NCBI RefSeq assembly: GCF_020382885.2
Contig: NC_058494.1
Coordinates: 25,920,012-25,984,011 of the forward strand
DNA from: Scatophagus argus
Lineage: Eukaryota > Chordata > Actinopteri > Scatophagidae
Reading direction: 5' to 3'
DNA length: 64,000 bases
Position 1 is the stretch's first letter; every line of letters starts with the position of its first letter. The notes under the pieces are model-generated. The model was not told the DNA's origin. It did no database searches and saw only the letters and a program-made list of their open reading frames with translations. The position numbers and the translations under genes were made by a program. Of this stretch, positions 49,210-59,840 are shown piece after piece.

Positions 49210-52200
49210 TTACCATGGCGGCGACATTGGCTGTGGGTTCTGGAGGTACGACATCACAACCGCTGAGATGGACAACCTGCAGACAGGACAGAGGACAGAC
49301 GGCCGCGTTAAAGCTACACTGACACTGCGCATGCACACGCACACGCGCGCTCGCACACACACACACGCACAGTGTAATCCATAAATGTTGTGTAATTTAC
49401 CACGTCATGTTCTGCAGTTGAATATTAGGGACGAGTGGACACACACAAACACTTGTTGATACTGGGATCCCCTCCCTGCTCGGTTTATGAAAATTTATTA
49501 AGGATAAAAGGGTCCAACAAATTTAAAGAGTGTTTTTATGTCTCAAAAAATGAATGAGCCATTAAGCCATAAGCACCAACACACATGTTTTCTTATAGGA
49601 AAATTATGGGGTATTGAAAAAGGACCACATTTACACATTTTTGAAGTTGTTTTGGGGGAAAAGTGCCCCCTAGTGTCCAAGATCTGTACTGCTACATGTG
49701 CAGTATGTTAACATATCCTCCTTTCAAAGTTGGGTTCTTACTTAAACATTCAAGTGGCATCACTTCAGCTAAGCCTGAACTGCAGTACCTGCACAGGTAC
49801 TCACAACTGACTGACTGCTTCATCAGAAGTCGTGATACTTTTTACTGATGAGAAAACTGTTTACAGCCTCAGAACTGAGCTTCAGCTCAGGTTCTGATAA
49901 CGGTGATGTGAAGCAGTCCAGGGATGATTTTGCCGCGTTGGAATTTTCCTCCTTGTTTGCGTTTGTTGCGGTTGTCGAGCACCTTTGTTTTGGGAGATTT
50001 TGTAAAATTACTTTTTACTTCTTGCTTTTGAAGCAGAACCACACGCTCCAGCTGTCTTTTAATTATTCAACGAGATATTTCTGCTGACAAAATGGCACGT
50101 CAGGAAACGATGCAGCTGAACACGAGCCCGATTAACACTGACGCACGTATGAAGAATTTCCCCCTGAGCCGAGCGGCGCCGCTGTGCAGTTAATGGAGGC
50201 AGCCTCACCCGATAACACAACCTTTTGTTTAATAGCACGGGGATACCGACATCACATCTCGGCGATTGACAAATGTCCTGAAACTGGCCTTGAACCAGCT
50301 GCTACGCACACAAGGCTGGTACATCGAGTTCATCGTCTGACATTATTTGCTGAGCCAAACCTTTTGCGTTACTTAACTATGGGCGCATCAGGCTTGTCTT
50401 TTAATACAACCTCATCTAGACGATGGACCGGGAGGTTTTTCCTCATCGCAAATGTGTCTGCGAGGCCTGGACATGTGCCCCGCTGTAGTTCCCTTTTAGA
50501 GGCGGATGGAAAAGGACCCCTGGAGGTCAGACCGTTAAAAGCTTTTGGACATTAAGAGTTGGCTCGCCTCAAGGCCGGGTGGCAGACAGAAGCGAGTCTA
50601 ACCTACAGTTTTAAAGCGGAATAATTCAAGACTTTCATGGAAACACACACTGCCTTAATTAGTCCTTTTAACGACTACCAGTTGAAAACAGGATGTCATC
50701 ACTTTATAATCCTTTTGGACATATACTCAATTCAAAACAGTACAAAGACAATATGTTCAACATTTTACCACATCAGCTTCATTGATTTTTCTACACACTA
50801 TTTGCTTATTCTGAATTTGATGCCAGGGACAGGCTTCAAATCATCTGGGACGGGAACAACAAACCACTCAAAAAAACAGCAGTTTGGAACCTTTCACAGG
50901 TAAACTCATTGGTACCAGGTGATGGTGTCATGGCTGGGTGTGAAAGGAGTGTGTACAGGATATTACTACATTACTCAGAAACACTTTGTAAAATCATCAG
51001 TAAACTCAGTCTGTTTATCTTTTGTTTTAATTGATGTTTTCCACAGCGTCCCGACTTTTTAATATACAATATGTAAAGTAATCTGGATTACACTATTATG
51101 TACTGCACACTGATGAATTCACAAACGTAAAAATGATAATGTGATATTCGAGACTGAGTCCACCAAAAGCTGTAATTTTAGATGTTTTCTTCCAGTTCCC
51201 CTCTCTGAGAACCACACTGCAGGTCCACAGCAGCATGCTGTGCTTTGCTGTGCAGTGATGTTATGTAAGACACAGGTCTTTGGATTCAGCATATGTCGGT
51301 GTAAAGATGACACACGTGTAATATATGCTATGAGCATGAACACACTGGTGCTGTACACTCACATGAAGCTGCTCATCATCTGTTTGGTGTCCTCTGAGCT
51401 TCTGGAGTTTGCAAAGCTGATGAAAGAGCAGTAGACTGCGATCCAGGCACACCACTTCAGCTGAAACACAGCACACAGGTTAGAAAGGTCAGCTTGGGGC
51501 CAATCAGAAAGACCAAAAAGCTCGTATCTAGTGAATGCTCTGCTGGTTAACAGACATCTGTTTGGAGACAGACAGACTCGGCAATGAGGAACAGGAGTCA
51601 GCAGTGGAAGTAACCTACCGCATAGAGAGCGATAGCTGCATAATGACACTGATCAAAGAGGACATAATGACCTTCAGTTTGCTGCTGTCCGTACACTGTA
51701 ATAAAAACTGACATCTTTTTGAAACCAATGGAGTCTCCCCCTGCTGGCCATTAGAAAGAATGCAGGTTTATGGCACTTCTGCTCTGGTTTCCCATTTCAG
51801 ACCTGGAAGCTCCGTCCACTGAGGACAGAGAACAGGATTACTTGTAGGTGATTGATGTTCACATGACATTGTGTTGTGCCCCTTGTAAAACCCAAAATCT
51901 GACAGAGCCATTGTCCGTCTTTGCCTGATAAATGAATCCGAGTTTCTCTTCAAAAAACAAATTTAAGCAAAGAAAAAAAAATGTTTGTTGATGGAAGGAC
52001 AATCAATAAAACAAATGATCTTCTACTGGACTGGGGGGCCTCATGAGCTTGCTGCTGTCCCCTCTTTACTTTCTTTATTGTGTCCTTAACCGCTGACATT
52101 CAAGAGCTGCCCTTCATCCTTTCATCGCGACTTTACCTTTAATCTTCTAAATGGAACGACTGGGCTGGCCCAAGGTCCACTGTTGGGGAGCAACACCCCG

Positions 52201-53151
52201 TTGGTGTGGACGCACAAATGCACACACATAAACAAACACAAAGGCAAAGGACAAGGGAGATGGGAGTCATTGAGTATATGTGTGTGTGTGTGTGTGTCAC
52301 CTTGAGCATCAGTCCACACATGCTGAAGATCATGCCGAGCAGGTTCATGTAGTCAGGTGTGGGGTCCTCCAGCGTGGGATTGGTCTCTGTGCTGGGAGGC
52401 TTGTACCTGCAACACCACAACCAAAAAACAGAATGCAACATGGATTTATTTGTTTTTAAAGCGAGATCCACTGCCACTATTAGAATATCACATTACACCT
52501 GTAGGTAATTATGGAACAAAACTCCATTACCAAACCACAGGTACTGCACTCCTCCATGTTTCTGGGAAGGCCACCACATTTTGCTGCCTTTCAGCCTTCA
52601 ATGAAGCCTTGTAAACAGGTGTTGTTACAGTTAAAGAGACTTGTCCAAACTATGAGACTCGGACCAAAGTAACACAACAGGGCCGCCCACAAAGTTTTGG
52701 CCATACAGCGTTATTGTGCATTGGTTAATTAACGTGGTCCTTGAGCTAAGCGGTCTGTGGCAAAAGAAGTCAGCGGTAACCAAATCACAAGAGGCATCTT
52801 GTTAACCGACTTTCAAGGGCACATATCAACAGAAACGGAAAAACAACCAATATGTTCGAATAGGAAATGTGACCGATTATTAAATCAGCGACAGTCGGCC
52901 AAGTAACAAGTAATTTACATTGTTTGTTGGGTTTTTATGGCGTATAAACCCTACAGCTACTCCAGTTAATCGCTAATCGCTTTAAGAAATGCTCATGACT
53001 GGTGTTAAAGGTTAGCTAGTTAGCCATTAGCTACCGTTAACCAGGCTGTGGTCAGTTAATTCCGCCAAGGAACACGTTGTTTCTCTGTGTGAAATACTCA
53101 CCTTAAAATCTTATTTTGTCTCCTCGGGTCTGCCATATTGTTGGAAGACAT
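49210..53151 (-). CDS. wdr83os: Asterix / PAT complex subunit (WDR83OS), four coding exons, complete
   Basis: Small ER membrane protein of the PAT complex, which with CCDC47 shields polar membrane segments while multipass proteins are inserted. Exons on the minus strand: 53102-53151, 52301-52406, 51363-51460 and 49210-49276; splice phases match and the total is 106 residues, the human length. The protein opens [20 protein letters not shown], has [18 protein letters not shown] (first hydrophobic segment), [18 protein letters not shown] (second), SSEDTKQMM, and a last exon [19 protein letters not shown] (third hydrophobic stretch and conserved tail) ending TAA at 49210-49212. Intron 3 is about 2.1 kb; the last exon codes only 22 codons including stop. 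A CA run follows the exon 2 donor. It is divergent from wdr83, as in human, where the name reflects the opposite strand. Confidence 0.96.
49277..51362 (-). other. wdr83os: wdr83os intron 3
   Basis: Between donor AT|GTGAGT at 51362 and acceptor CTGCAG ending at 49277. It contains mixed CA/CG runs near 49330-49370. Plus-strand frames inside it, including one of 123 codons at 50184-50555, show no recognisable domain and are not called. Confidence 0.9.
51706..51808 (+). repeat. Fish interspersed repeat, copy 3
   Basis: GAAACCAATGGAGTCTCCCC, then CTGCTGGCCATTAGAAAGAA, then GGCACTTCTGCTC. It matches copy 2 near 22.3 kb and lies in wdr83os intron 2. Confidence 0.6.
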
Positions 53152-53746
53152 TATGGGTCACAATTCGTTCCTGGTGTGGCCTTTTGCGAAGAAATTTAAA
53201 CTCTGGCGACCGAACGACAGCTGATCGGCCCCGTCACAAACGTAGTAGAGAGGATCGCTATGTCCGGTGAATTTCGAAATAAAAGAGTAAAGTAACCAGC
53301 GCGGCCAATGATGTAACGGGGGGAGAGTTCCAGACTTTTATTTTGACAGGAGTAGGTATTCCCAGCATGCATTGCGCGTATTAGCAAACATGCTGGGTAA
53401 AATGAATGGAAGAAGATGTTGATGGTTGTAAACTGGGGATAAAATAAACTAGTACCATAATTATCAGTATGGTAACTTTCTCTTCTGAAATCAAGCTCTG
53501 GTAAAACGGTTCAACTGAGGTAACAAAGTAAGTAGCACAAAAACTGCAGTGACTAGGAAATGATTAACGTTAGCTATTACAGCAGTTTGCTACACGCTAG
53601 CTCTTTCTAGGTAATCCAGTGTTCCAGTTAGCAGATAGAGCGAATGTGTTAAATAAGCCTCCGGAGCTCTATTAGTTTCCTATGAGGAAGCTAAGACTCG
53701 TCCGGTTCACATGCTTGTACTGTGTTTTCCCCTCACAGGTTATGTC
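53152..53746. promoter_or_regulatory. Shared bidirectional promoter of wdr83os and wdr83
   Basis: Only 595 bp separate the two start codons. Near the middle, 53351-53378 reads AGTAGGTATTCCCAGCATGC followed by ATTGCGCG, a good match to the ZNF143 (Staf) motif typical of housekeeping and bidirectional promoters. No TATA box is evident. The acceptor CCCCTCACAG at 53738 just before the wdr83 ATG implies an untranslated wdr83 exon 1 in this interval; a candidate donor GAG|GTAACA lies at about 53519. Confidence 0.75.
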
Positions 53747-55258
53747 ATGGCGTTCCCTCAGGCCAGACCTCAGGCCCCTCAGCTTCCTCAGCATCTGCTC
53801 AGGACCATAGACTGCCAGCAAGGTGCTGTCAGGGCCGTTCGCTTCAACGGTAAGACTGATGAGGCATCAGCACAAGTGGCTCGTTTGTTATGATAAATAT
53901 GGGTTATGATAACATCCAAGATATGAAAACGCGCGTGATAATGTCAGACTGTAGTTCAGTTAACAGCACGAGATAAATGCAGCACGTGAGTCAGGAGTCA
54001 TCCGTGAAACATCCTTAACATATACTTGCCTCTGTCTCATGTCTCCCTGCTCGGTCAGCCGATGGGAACTACCTGCTGTCTTGTGGCAGTGACAAGTCTC
54101 TGAAGCTGTGGAGTGTGAGCCGAGGGACCCTGCTCAAGACGTACAGCGGCCATGGATACGAGGTTCTGGACGCCGATGGGTGAGGGAGTTGTCACGGATC
54201 AAAATGCTTGATAAACGAGGCTGAAAAGCGCTAACTGCAAGAACTAACCGTGTTTGTCTCTCCTTGGCTGTTTTACCAGTTCCTATGACAACAGCCAGCT
54301 GTGCTCCTGCAGCTCTGATAAGACAGTGATCCTGTGGGACGTCGCCACGGGCCAGGTCACACGCAAACTCAGAGGCCACGCTGGGGTCAGTCCTGCTGTT
54401 TCTCACTCTGTGGTCATGTCCGTCTCACTTTAAGAGCTGTTTATCTTTTTTGTTTTGTTTTGTTTTGGTTTTTCTGCACCTGTATAGTTTTATTTTCTTG
54501 TTTTTCTGTGTGCTCATTTGTTCTCTTCAATTTTCTGCTGACAGAAAGTCAACTGTGTCCAGTTCAATGAGGAAGCAACTGTTATCTTGTCTGGTGAGTC
54601 TTCATTCATATGAAATGCCTATGATGCATAATATTATATTCAGTGTATATTGTTTATTTTTTTTTCAATAATGCTTCATATAATACTTTTCATATAATAC
54701 ATTTCTTGGTCTTCATGTTAACTGTAATCAACTCATCACCTAATTTGAATCAAACTGATTCTAATTTAGTATAATTTAGTAATTTATCAACTTATTATCT
54801 TTTTGTGGTCTGAATGTGTGTGTGTGTGTGTGTGTATGTGTGTGTTTTCCTCTGCTCCAGGATCCATAGACGGGACAGTTCGGTGCTGGGACACCAGGTC
54901 CAGAAGATTTGAGCCCATCCAGGTTCTTGATGAGGCTCGCGACGGCATCAGCAGCCTGAAGGTGGTCCAACATGAGCTGCTCACCGGGTCAGCACAGTAA
55001 CACCTTTGTCTCCCGCACATTCAAACAGCTGCAGTTTGCATTTGACCTGGAAGCAGATAAAAAGAGAGATGGTTAGATTTCACTTCATTTCACTTGAAAA
55101 GGATTATTTTGTGTTTAGGTCGGTGGACGGCAAAGTGAGGCGCTACGACCTGAGAATGGGACAGCTGCATGTTGACTTCATCAGCAGTTAGTAAACGTTT
55201 TCACCAACCACAGTAACATTCATAAACGACCATGGAAATGCAACACTGATCCTGTGGC

Positions 55259-55289
<31 letters not shown>

Positions 55290-56150
55290 CCAGGTCCCAT
55301 CACCTGTGTATGTTTCAGTCAGGACGGTCAGTGCACTCTGAGCTCCAGTCTGGATTCTACAGTCAGACTGCTGGACAAAAGCACTGGAGAAATGCTGGGA
55401 GAGTGAGTGCTGCTCAGTCTCATGAGTTTACACTGGGCTGTGCTCCCATCATGGCTTCAGGCAGTTCATCCAACACGTAGATTTTGTTTCTCAGACACGG
55501 TGTTACGTAACAGTTTTAAGAAATGTTGGCAAGTCGTCTTACCTTGAGGGACTTAGCACCTCAGTGATTTCTGTCAAATTCAAACATGTGCCAGAGTTTT
55601 ACATGTTATGTTTGTGTTGTGTGTTTGTTTCACTCAGGTATACAGGACACAAGATGAAGGGCTATAAGCTGGACTGCTGCCTGTCCAGTAAAGACACCCA
55701 CGTCCTGAGCTGCTCAGAGGACGGACACGTCTACTGCTGGGACCTGGTGGAAGTAAGTGTCTATGTTTAGAATGATTAGTGGACAGAAACATGGGCACAA
55801 GAGGGGGAAATCTGTCACAGTATTGAACAGCTTTCTGCGGTCCAGAACAGCAGCCTGCTGCCTCTGGGTTTCTTCCCACCAGCACACCAGCAGAAGAAAA
55901 TTATGTCTTAAAATCACTCCAGAATTGCCTTATGTGAGTCAGAGACATAGAAAGTGTCTTCATTTATACTGCGTAATGTAAGTGTTATTTTTCTGACCTC
56001 CAGGGATCTTTGTCCTTGAAACTTCCTGTGGGGAAGGCGGTTGTCCAGTCGCTGTCCTTCCACCCCACGGAGACCTGCCTCCTCACGGCCATGGAGAGGT
56101 GTGTCCAGGTGTGGGGGGCAGAGCCAGAGGAAGATGCGGTGGCCACATAG
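53747..56150 (+). CDS. wdr83: WD repeat-containing protein 83 (MORG1), nine coding exons, complete
   Basis: Seven-bladed WD40 scaffold known as MORG1, which assembles ERK-pathway modules and is also found in spliceosomal complexes. Coding exons: 53747-53849, 54059-54179, 54280-54385, 54545-54593, 54861-54987, 55119-55186, 55294-55402, 55638-55752, 56004-56150. Phases agree throughout; total 945 nt, 314 residues (human 315). Visible blades: VRAVRFNADGNYLLSCGSDK to LKLWSV; GHGYEVLDADGSYDN to VILWDV; GHAGKVNCVQFNEEATVILS to VRCWDT; DGISSLKVVQHELLTGSVDG to RRYDL; SPITCVCFSQDGQCTLSSSL to VRLLDK; GHKMKGYKLDCC to YCWDL; VVQSLSFHPTETCLLTAMER to VQVWG. The start is MAFPQARPQAP; a second ATG at 53742 is out of frame and short. 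In intron 7 a GT run touches the acceptor. Its 3' end faces pspn. Confidence 0.97.
55259..55288 (+). repeat. wdr83: (GT)n replacing the polypyrimidine tract of wdr83 intron 7
   Basis: A GT run of about 14 units is followed directly by TTCCAG and exon 8 at 55294. A similar run at about 54818-54845 lies 15 bp before the exon 6 acceptor. Confidence 0.9.
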
Positions 56151-56593
56151 AGCTGGTGAAAGTAGTCAGAAGCCACATTTACATGCTGAGAGCATTCATT
56201 TTTCTATAAACTTCAAAACCTGGTAAACCCTTGAGTGGCCTGAAAACATCTCACTGCCACAGTTGGGATTTGGTTCTATAAACATGTAGCTGAAGGTTTG
56301 GTACTGGAATGATCAGTACTAAGTAATCAGAGGTGAGCAACACAGATACATAGCTGGATTATCAGTCTGGCTGTGACTGTTAGCTCACAAAGATTTAGTT
56401 CTGTGGAGAGGAAGGCAAATGCTGAACATACCAGCTGACACAAAGAATTTGAGGAAAAAGAAAGATGTTGGACTTTGGTGCCCAGATGTGCAGGCTACAT
56501 GATCTGTAAATGTGAATCTAATTTTAGTCAACTAAATGATCTAGGAAGTGGATTTTTGTGTGTGTGCGAAACATATTTTTGTACAAAACCTTA

Positions 56594-56599
56594 AATAAA
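56594..56599 (+). terminator. wdr83: Polyadenylation signal for wdr83
   Basis: AATAAA, about 445 bp after the stop codon, in TTAAATAAACG. It is the first canonical plus-strand signal after the stop. Confidence 0.7.
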
Positions 56600-56668
56600 C
56601 GTTTTACTGTATAAATTCAACCACATCATTTAATTTCCCACCAACACTGTTTAGGTCTGTAGCGTATC

Positions 56669-56674
56669 TTTATT
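56669..56674 (-). terminator. pspn: Candidate polyadenylation signal for pspn
   Basis: AATAAA on the minus strand, about 800 bp beyond the pspn stop and only 70 bp from the wdr83 signal on the other strand. The 3' untranslated region between is AT-rich. A nearer, variant signal could be used instead. Confidence 0.4.
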
Positions 56675-57477
56675 AAGAACTGTACACACGATGAACGTGG
56701 AGATAGGCACATTACAAAATAAGTTAATCGGCATGACAAAAGAATTGCAACAAATAAATAAATAACTTATCTTACATAAATACAATTTTTTAAACTGCAA
56801 CTGTTGACGAATAAGTCTGAACTGTGAGGAACTTCACTCAGCTGTTTGTCAGATCACAAGGTGTATCTACGCAGCTTCGTACGCGTGATCCCGTCTATCA
56901 ACCCAAAACTTTCAAAAAAGATTTTAAATAAATACATGTCAGCTTATTTACAAAAATAGTCAAGTAGTTTGTATTAAAATCATGTCTTTGCGCAGACGTT
57001 CTGTCAGAAAATCAAGATTCAGAACAGAGCAGATGAGCAATGCTTTCATTTTTAAAGAAGTACTTACATTTGAAGAACTCTTTTCTAATTCTCTCTCTGT
57101 TGTTAATGACAGAAAAACTTACTTTTGCACAATGCAAACTGTTCATGAATTAAAAAAGGAGCTTTTGGGGCTGTCAGAGTAGTATTTAAAGCTTGCAAAA
57201 GCCCAAAGTAGTAAAATTCTAATTCTGTTGAGACTCATCAGATCACTAGTCAAAGTCAAAATATTTAAATCAAGAAAAACAGATTCATGAGGTTTTCACA
57301 TAAAAGTGAAAGTAAAAATAGCTTCATTTTTTTGATTTCTGACATAAATTACTTAATAAGAACAGGATTCTGCTTCCTCAGCGGTTTGTCATTCTGCAAC
57401 CAAACGCTACATTTACACGTTACAAGTGAACCTGCCAATAAATTTGTCCTCTCAAACAACGAAACACACACAGCCAT

Positions 57478-58284
57478 CTAGCCCACACAGCTGCAGCCTG
57501 CTGCTGAAAGCTTCTCCACCTTGTGCCAGCGATGTGAGTTATCAAGGAAGGCCATGTCCTCGTGGTGGGTGGGCCTGCAGCAGGGCGCGTTGTGCCACAG
57601 TTCCCCCGGTGCCGGCCGAGGGAGCACGCCGCTCAGCAGCAGGTTGGTGAGGGTGAGGTCGTGGTTGGAGCGAACGCGAGGACACGTCCCGCTGCAGTAC
57701 TTGAAGAGGACGGTCTCGTCTGAGTCGTAGCCCAACCCGAGGTCTCGAACCTGCAGCAGGATGGAGCGCAGGCCGCAGTGGGAGTCTAGAGTGGAGCGGC
57801 GTGATCGGACTGGGATCGGGATGATGGGGTCTGGTGATGGCCCGACCCCAGAAGCTTCTGCTGAGCCGTCATCTGGCTCTCCGCTTCTCTTGTCATTGTT
57901 TGGTGACATTTGTGGAGATGTTTCTTTTCTCTGTCCTGGAAAATGCAGAAAGGATTATCTATACAAATGATGTACAACAATAATGTAAAAATGTATAAAA
58001 ATAAATGATTTTTACGCCAGTCCGCACCGGTTAATTAAACACTTAACTGAAACTTTACGACTTCTGAGAGGCTTAAAACCAATCTTTGTAGTGATGCGTA
58101 TCAAAATCTACACCCAAAATGTAACACATTTCTTTCAAAGCAAGCAAAAATTAGATTTTAGCCCAAAGGTCATAGGTCACAACCTTCCCTTCAGCCAGCA
58201 CTTACCAATCAGGGACCTGAGCCAGTGGCTCTCTCCCCTCTGGATGCAGAACAGGATCACAACCAGCTTCAGCAGGGACCTCAT
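57478..58284 (-). CDS. pspn: Persephin-like GDNF-family neurotrophic factor, two exons, complete
   Basis: Secreted cystine-knot ligand of the GDNF family; persephin signals through GFRA4 and RET. Exon 1 is 58206-58284 and exon 2 is 57478-57935; total 178 residues. Exon 1 codes a signal peptide (MRSLLKLVVILFCIQRGES). Residues 27-69 form a short pro-region. A furin-type site RSRR (70-73) precedes a mature part of about 105 residues with the seven family cysteines: CGLR, FKYCSGTC, APCCRPT, AGCSC. DLGLGYDSDETVLFKYC also resembles neurturin, but HEDMAFLDNSHRWHKVEKLS with LSAAGCSC fits persephin better. The compact two-exon layout with a 270-bp intron also suits persephin. The gene is convergent with wdr83. 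Family membership is certain; persephin versus neurturin is a judgement. Confidence 0.85.
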
Positions 58285-58407
58285 GGCTAAGAGTCTGCTC
58301 TTCGTCTGAGCCGTCGCTCAAAATGAACCAGACAAATGCGTGTTTGTATGTCTGCGAGTGTCTGCGGGTGCGAGTGATGCTTAAGATGCAGACGAGTCAC
58401 AACCTCC

Positions 58408-58416
58408 AATATATAG
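58408..58416 (-). promoter_or_regulatory. pspn: TATA box of pspn
   Basis: On the minus strand GGGCTATATATTGGAGG lies about 125 bp before the pspn ATG, which would place the start near 58380. An AP-1-like GTGACTC follows at 58394-58400. Regulation is inferred from motifs only. Confidence 0.55.
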
Positions 58417-59509
58417 CCCTCGGAGATGAAGGGCGGGGGTGAAGGGATGAGGTGCAGGGGGAGACAGACACTAACCCATTACTTGCCAACAGACTATCCC
58501 GCTCACCTGAGCCTGACAGGCAGTGTAGGAGGGCAGGCGGGCGCTTGACCCAGAATTTGTCCTGTTGGGATTATCTAATTGGTGTAAATCACCGGCTTAT
58601 TGTTGAGTTTCCCCCAGATGTTTTTCCAGAGGATGTTGGCCCCTGGCAGTATGGATTGCCAGAGGTTTGGACTTTCTTAAAACCTGCTAAAGAAGTGGAC
58701 AATGATGTCACACCGATGATGCTGAGAAGCATGTGTGTGATAAATGAGTCAATAGATAGGTAGCTAGACAGACACGGAAGTGGAAAGGCAGGCGAGCAGA
58801 AAGCCAAGAGATAAATTCATAGACGGAACTTCATCAAAATGCAAAATTATCCATGTCGGAAATGTAAAGGAAGAAGTGCGGTGAGAGATTAAAAAGGCAG
58901 GATGAATCATTGTGGAATGTTTGTTCTATCACTTCTGCCACTTCTTCTTATCAGAAACATTACGCCTGCGGATCGATACAGGAAAGCCTAAAAAAGAAAA
59001 CTTTAAAAGGTTAAACACAGAAGAAGAAAGTCAAATCAGGTTATAATTAGAAATAACAGGGTCTGTTTTCAGCAGACATTCCACAATGGGTGACTCGTCC
59101 TGAGCTGGTCCATAAATTGAGGGATTTTATCAGCAACGTGTGGCTGACATGTAGAATATGTAGAATATGCATTATGTAACAGTTATAGGGCCCAAACAGG
59201 CCTTGGGTGGAATTTGGAGCTAGTGCTTATTTGGACCGTGTTTCTGCCAGCCAGGTGCAGGTCAAACACCCCAGTGCACGTTTTTATGCAACCCAAAACA
59301 CAAACCGAACCTGAATTAATGTGTGAGCTGCTAGTCTTTCAGCGGCGTCCTCATCAACACCACCCACCGTGTTCTAAATGTGTCCGTTTGAATTGATTTT
59401 AAACTGGACACATGCAGTTGAGCTCTAAATGTTCAGTGCAGTTTGGTCAAGTGCACATTTGCTCTACTACCACTTGGGAGTGATGGAAACTGGAAGTTTA
59501 AGTCATTTA

Positions 59510-59840
59510 TTTGTTACTTTTAGTATTTCAACAGTTAGTTCAAAATTTCATCTATATAAACACCTATTTCTATATCTATTTTAGCAATTTATCCACTACT
59601 TTAGCCAACTAATTAGCCTACTAATAAGTATTAATGACTTTAAGCTAACACCTTCAGCTATTTATCATATCTATTTCAACAGTTACTGACACTTTTAGCT
59701 AACTATTAAACTATTAAACCAATTATGCATTACTTTAAACTACTTGAAGAATTTATCAAAACTTGTAGCTTTTAGCTAACTAATTCAACTACTTATCATT
59801 TTCTTCTATTTCAATCATGTATCAGTACTTTTAGCTGTAT
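59510..59840. repeat. Diverged tandem repeat with ACTTTTAGCTAACTA words
   Basis: Variants of ACTTTTAGCTAAC recur at irregular 35-60-bp spacing, mixed with ATTTCAAC and TTATCA words. It is an old decayed satellite-like block. Confidence 0.55.

Noticed and set aside
50184..50555. 123-codon plus-strand frame inside wdr83os intron 3
   Set aside because: No domain, no GC-biased third positions, antisense to a resolved gene.
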